64,000 bases of DNA. Origin: Betaproteobacteria bacterium (GTDB taxonomy: Bacteria > Pseudomonadota > Gammaproteobacteria > Burkholderiales > Casimicrobiaceae). Each line of letters starts with the position of its first letter. Positions within the stretch are counted from its first letter, which is position 1. Location: NCBI GenBank assembly GCA_013298765.1, contig JAAFJA010000002.1:1-64000 (forward strand), given 5' to 3'. Positions 61,803-64,000 of the stretch are shown in pieces. Under the pieces are notes generated by a model, which saw only the letters and a program-made list of their open reading frames with translations, was not told the DNA's origin and did not search any database. The position numbers were made by a program, and so were the translations under genes.

Positions 61803-63279
61803 CTTGCGGCACGGGCCAGAGGCTATCAGGGCTCGCTCCGTCGTGATCTAGCGCCTCGCTTTTGGGCGCGGGAGTGCGGCTTCTAGCCGGTATCGGTTCG
61901 GGCAGCCTGAAACTACACGCGAAGCTGAACAAAATTGTTGCTATTACGGCGAGGGCGGGAATGCGTGCGGGGAAGTCAAGATTTGCGTGCAAAGCAAAGC
62001 CTAGTGAGCCAAGCAGGTATGCACCTAGCGTTGGGTTAAAGGCCGAGTTACGCCATGTGCGGGCTACACCGATGGCTGCCACGCCGATCAGGAGCAGCGC
62101 AACCAGGCCAAAGAGTCCGGCTTCGAATAGCAGCTGGAGCAGGTCATTGTGGGCGTGTTCAACAAAACCAGTAAGTGACTGCGGCTGGAAGGCCGGGAAC
62201 GCGACCGCGTAGCTGCCGATCCCGCTCCCAAGGGGGAAGAGCGAAACTGCACCGGCAATGGTTGCGCGATACATTTCTAGCCGCGCTGCGAAGCTTCCAG
62301 AGGCAGACGAGTCGGCGATTGCTGCGAAAAATGATTCTGACGATCCGAGTGCAGCACCAAGCGCAATGAGCGCCGCTGCGCCCATCACGAGCGTGCGGCG
62401 TCGCTTTTGACCTCGTCGCGCCGCGCGCGTGGTTTCCACGGTGACAGAGACGATGAGGACGGCCATAACGGCTGCGATACCGCTTCGAGAGAGTGTTGCG
62501 GCACACGCCAGAACCATCGAGATGGTGATGACCGACCACAGCATGAAAAAGAGGCGGCGTAGATCGTATCTAAGCTCCGTACTCGCTAGCGCTTGCGATG
62601 CCTGGAGCGCGGTGAACGGTACCAATAGCGCGAATAGCGTTGCGAGGTGATTCTTGTTGACGAACGTTCCTGCAGCCCGCACATGGCCGACATAGTCAAC
62701 CGTGAATACCGACGCGCCTTGAAAGGCAATCTGCGCGACGCCCAGAAGTGCTTGTAGAAGGGCGATCACAACAAAGAAGACGAGCAACTTAAAGCGGATC
62801 GTTTCGGGAAGCGCAATCGCACTGAGCGCGATTGCGAGACAGCTCAAGAGCAGCACCAACGCTTGAAGCCCCGCATCGGATGCGAGCGAAACTGGCAGGC
62901 TAGCGGCCGCTATCGAGGGTGAGGCCAGGCTTTCTATTACGGGTTTGTAGCGCGCGTGGCCCGGCAGCATCAGCCAAGCATCAAGGCCAATCGGAAGTGC
63001 GCTGAAAATTGCGAAGAGTGCCAGCACTCCGAGGGCAGCGAGCCAGGCCTTCGAACTCAAATTGAGATTTTCACCTTGTGGTGTGATGAAAAAATTTCGC
63101 GCAAGTACTGCCGATAGTGCTACTGCGGCGCAAAAAGCAATAAGCCAAATTGCGCGGTCTGTATTGCCGCCGCGATCAAAAATGCTGAGAGTAGCACCGC
63201 CGAGGGCGCAAACTGCGAGCCACAAAAATGCATCGGGCGGAGAAGTCTCCGCCCGTGATCGCCGACTACGCTGTGGCAT
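61744..63279 (-). CDS. O-antigen ligase/Wzy-like membrane polymerase
   Basis: 511 aa inner-membrane protein with about eleven to twelve hydrophobic segments. The Wzy/WaaL family region is indicated by a long periplasmic loop with GTFVNKNHLATLFALLVPFT (about residues 205-224), an arginine-rich cytoplasmic loop (TTRAARRGQKRRR, residues 285-297) and a late FPLGSGIGSYAVAFPAFQPQSLTGFVEHAHNDLLQLLFEAGL motif (around residue 345-385), which is the O-antigen ligase/polymerase signature with its conserved His. The start overlaps the OmpA-type gene stop by one base (TAATG), so both are co-translated. The C-terminus is Ser/Ala-rich and cytoplasmic. Confidence 0.85.
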   Translation of the reverse strand: MPQRSRRSRAETSPPDAFLWLAVCALGGATLSIFDRGGNTDRAIWLIAFCAAVALSAVLARNFFITPQGENLNLSSKAWLAALGVLALFAIFSALPIGLDAWLMLPGHARYKPVIESLASPSIAAASLPVSLASDAGLQALVLLLSCLAIALSAIALPETIRFKLLVFFVVIALLQALLGVAQIAFQGASVFTVDYVGHVRAAGTFVNKNHLATLFALLVPFTALQASQALASTELRYDLRRLFFMLWSVITISMVLACAATLSRSGIAAVMAVLIVSVTVETTRAARRGQKRRRTLVMGAAALIALGAALGSSESFFAAIADSSASGSFAARLEMYRATIAGAVSLFPLGSGIGSYAVAFPAFQPQSLTGFVEHAHNDLLQLLFEAGLFGLVALLLIGVAAIGVARTWRNSAFNPTLGAYLLGSLGFALHANLDFPARIPALAVIATILFSFACSFRLPEPIPARSRTPAPKSEALDHDGASPDSLWPVPQATEASTSTGSADKPESRLP

Positions 63280-64000
63280 TAGTTCGGGCTAACGTTCCGT
63301 CTGTCGCGGTTGTAAATGTAGACGCCAAGCCCAACGGCACCAGTCGTGCCGATGATCGCGGTGGTCGGGAATGTTGCGGGCGCAACGACCGCTGGAACTG
63401 GCACCGCGGGCGGAACAGCAACCGCAACCGGAGCGGCGGGCGGAGGAACGACTGGCGCGGCTGGCGGAGGCACCACGGGCGGCGCTGGCGGCGGAGCGGG
63501 TTGTGCGGCAGCCACTGGCGGTACGCCACACACTAGGCCCTGCCCCTCAACACGAACGACCACGCGGCGATTTGGCTGCAAACACTCCGCCAACGCTGCC
63601 ATGTCTCCGGAGGATGCACTTCCCTGCTCAAGACCGCCGGAGGTGAGCTTGCTACCACGCGGGTAGACGCAACTCGTTTTTACTGGTGCGGTGTGACCGA
63701 AGCCGATCGCTTCCAATGAGTACGGTTTTGCAAACCGGGATGATAGGTAGTCGCGCACAGTGACCGCGCGCGCGAGGCTCAACCGGTCGTTGTACTTTTC
63801 GTCACGCGTGCTGTTGGTGATGTCAGCGTGGCCTTCCACAACAACGCGTTCAACACCAGTGCATTCCGCGTCGACTTTACGCGCCAAATCGTCAAGCGCT
63901 TTGCGACCGTCTGCGAATGTATCGGCGAGCGCGAACTTGTTATGGGGGAAGAGGGTGCTCGCATCAATCGTGACCGTGCTGCGGCGAGTGGCGGGGGCGA
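63279..64000 (-). CDS. OmpA-family protein with a C-terminal Pro-rich linker and membrane segment, 5' end missing
   Basis: The gene runs off the right edge; only the C-terminal ~240 residues are here. The OmpA-like peptidoglycan-binding region is visible: a VTIDASTLFPHNKFALADTFADGRKALDDLARKVDAECTG block, RVVVEGHADITNS, NDRLSLARAVTVRDYLSS and GFGHTAPVKT. It then has a Pro/Ala-rich linker (PPPAAPVVPPPAAPV) and a 16-residue hydrophobic end TTAIIGTTGAVGLGVYIYN followed by RDRR. OmpA domains are usually C-terminal; here a membrane segment follows. Its partner is the O-antigen-ligase-type gene, coupled by TAATG. Confidence 0.82.
   Translation of the reverse strand, partial: APATRRSTVTIDASTLFPHNKFALADTFADGRKALDDLARKVDAECTGVERVVVEGHADITNSTRDEKYNDRLSLARAVTVRDYLSSRFAKPYSLEAIGFGHTAPVKTSCVYPRGSKLTSGGLEQGSASSGDMAALAECLQPNRRVVVRVEGQGLVCGVPPVAAAQPAPPPAPPVVPPPAAPVVPPPAAPVAVAVPPAVPVPAVVAPATFPTTAIIGTTGAVGLGVYIYNRDRRNVSPN

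Noticed and set aside
63346-63666. Ala/Gly/Thr-rich plus-strand ORF near the right end
   Set aside because: Antisense reading of the Pro/Ala linker of the OmpA-type protein; composition only.

Overview
The window looks like chromosome from a betaproteobacterium, probably Burkholderiales-related. The evidence is a Bug-type (tripartite tricarboxylate) binding protein, the FmdB - DUF502 - aspS cluster, the thrS-infC-rpmI-rplT-pheS-pheT-ihfA-merR block, Tat-type DUF1501 proteins and moderately GC-rich codon use. No database search was possible, so family names come from recognising motifs and gene order.

Layout. 1-1120: remnant of an integron cassette array, with one complete attC site, two interrupted ones, two small cassette genes, and 13-bp inverted repeats next to the start of an IS110/IS1111-like transposase that runs off the left edge. 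1490-3700: a TauD-like dioxygenase between two direct repeats, small unknown genes and a tandem repeat. 3877-6520: a DUF2157 - DUF4401 - GDYXXLXY membrane operon. 6853-15595: two DUF1800 - DUF1501 gene pairs separated by marC and yaeQ. 16098-18492: Bug protein and phosphomannomutase. 18982-20794: two paralogous unknown proteins and an acetyltransferase. 20823-24443: a GntR (YtrA-type) regulated ABC operon with a clear operator. 24625-33176: an M20 lipoprotein hydrolase, secreted proteins with beta-propeller or delta-60 repeats, and a HigBA-like module with a broken toxin gene. 33295-48504: housekeeping core (aspS, DUF502, FmdB, NfeD/SPFH, thrS to ihfA, tRNA-Val and tRNA-Pro). 48632-64000: a giant subtilase, MFS transporter, pncB, then a run of matrixin-like protease, CAP protein and a second subtilase, then an O-antigen-ligase-like polymerase and an OmpA-type protein.

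The theme linking the accessory parts is a secreted module of about 110-120 residues made of two dockerin/EF-hand-like repeats bracketed by an N-terminal and a C-terminal cysteine. I count it in eight exported proteins here: N-terminal in both DUF1800 proteins, and C-terminal in a YVTN propeller protein, a delta-60 repeat protein, two subtilases, a metalloprotease and a CAP protein. No cohesin is visible. A shared calcium-stabilised, disulfide-closed module on unrelated catalytic domains suggests a common secretion, anchoring or assembly system. This is the best candidate in the window for something undescribed. Both DUF1800 genes also share a 17-nt motif about 80 bases upstream of their likely starts.
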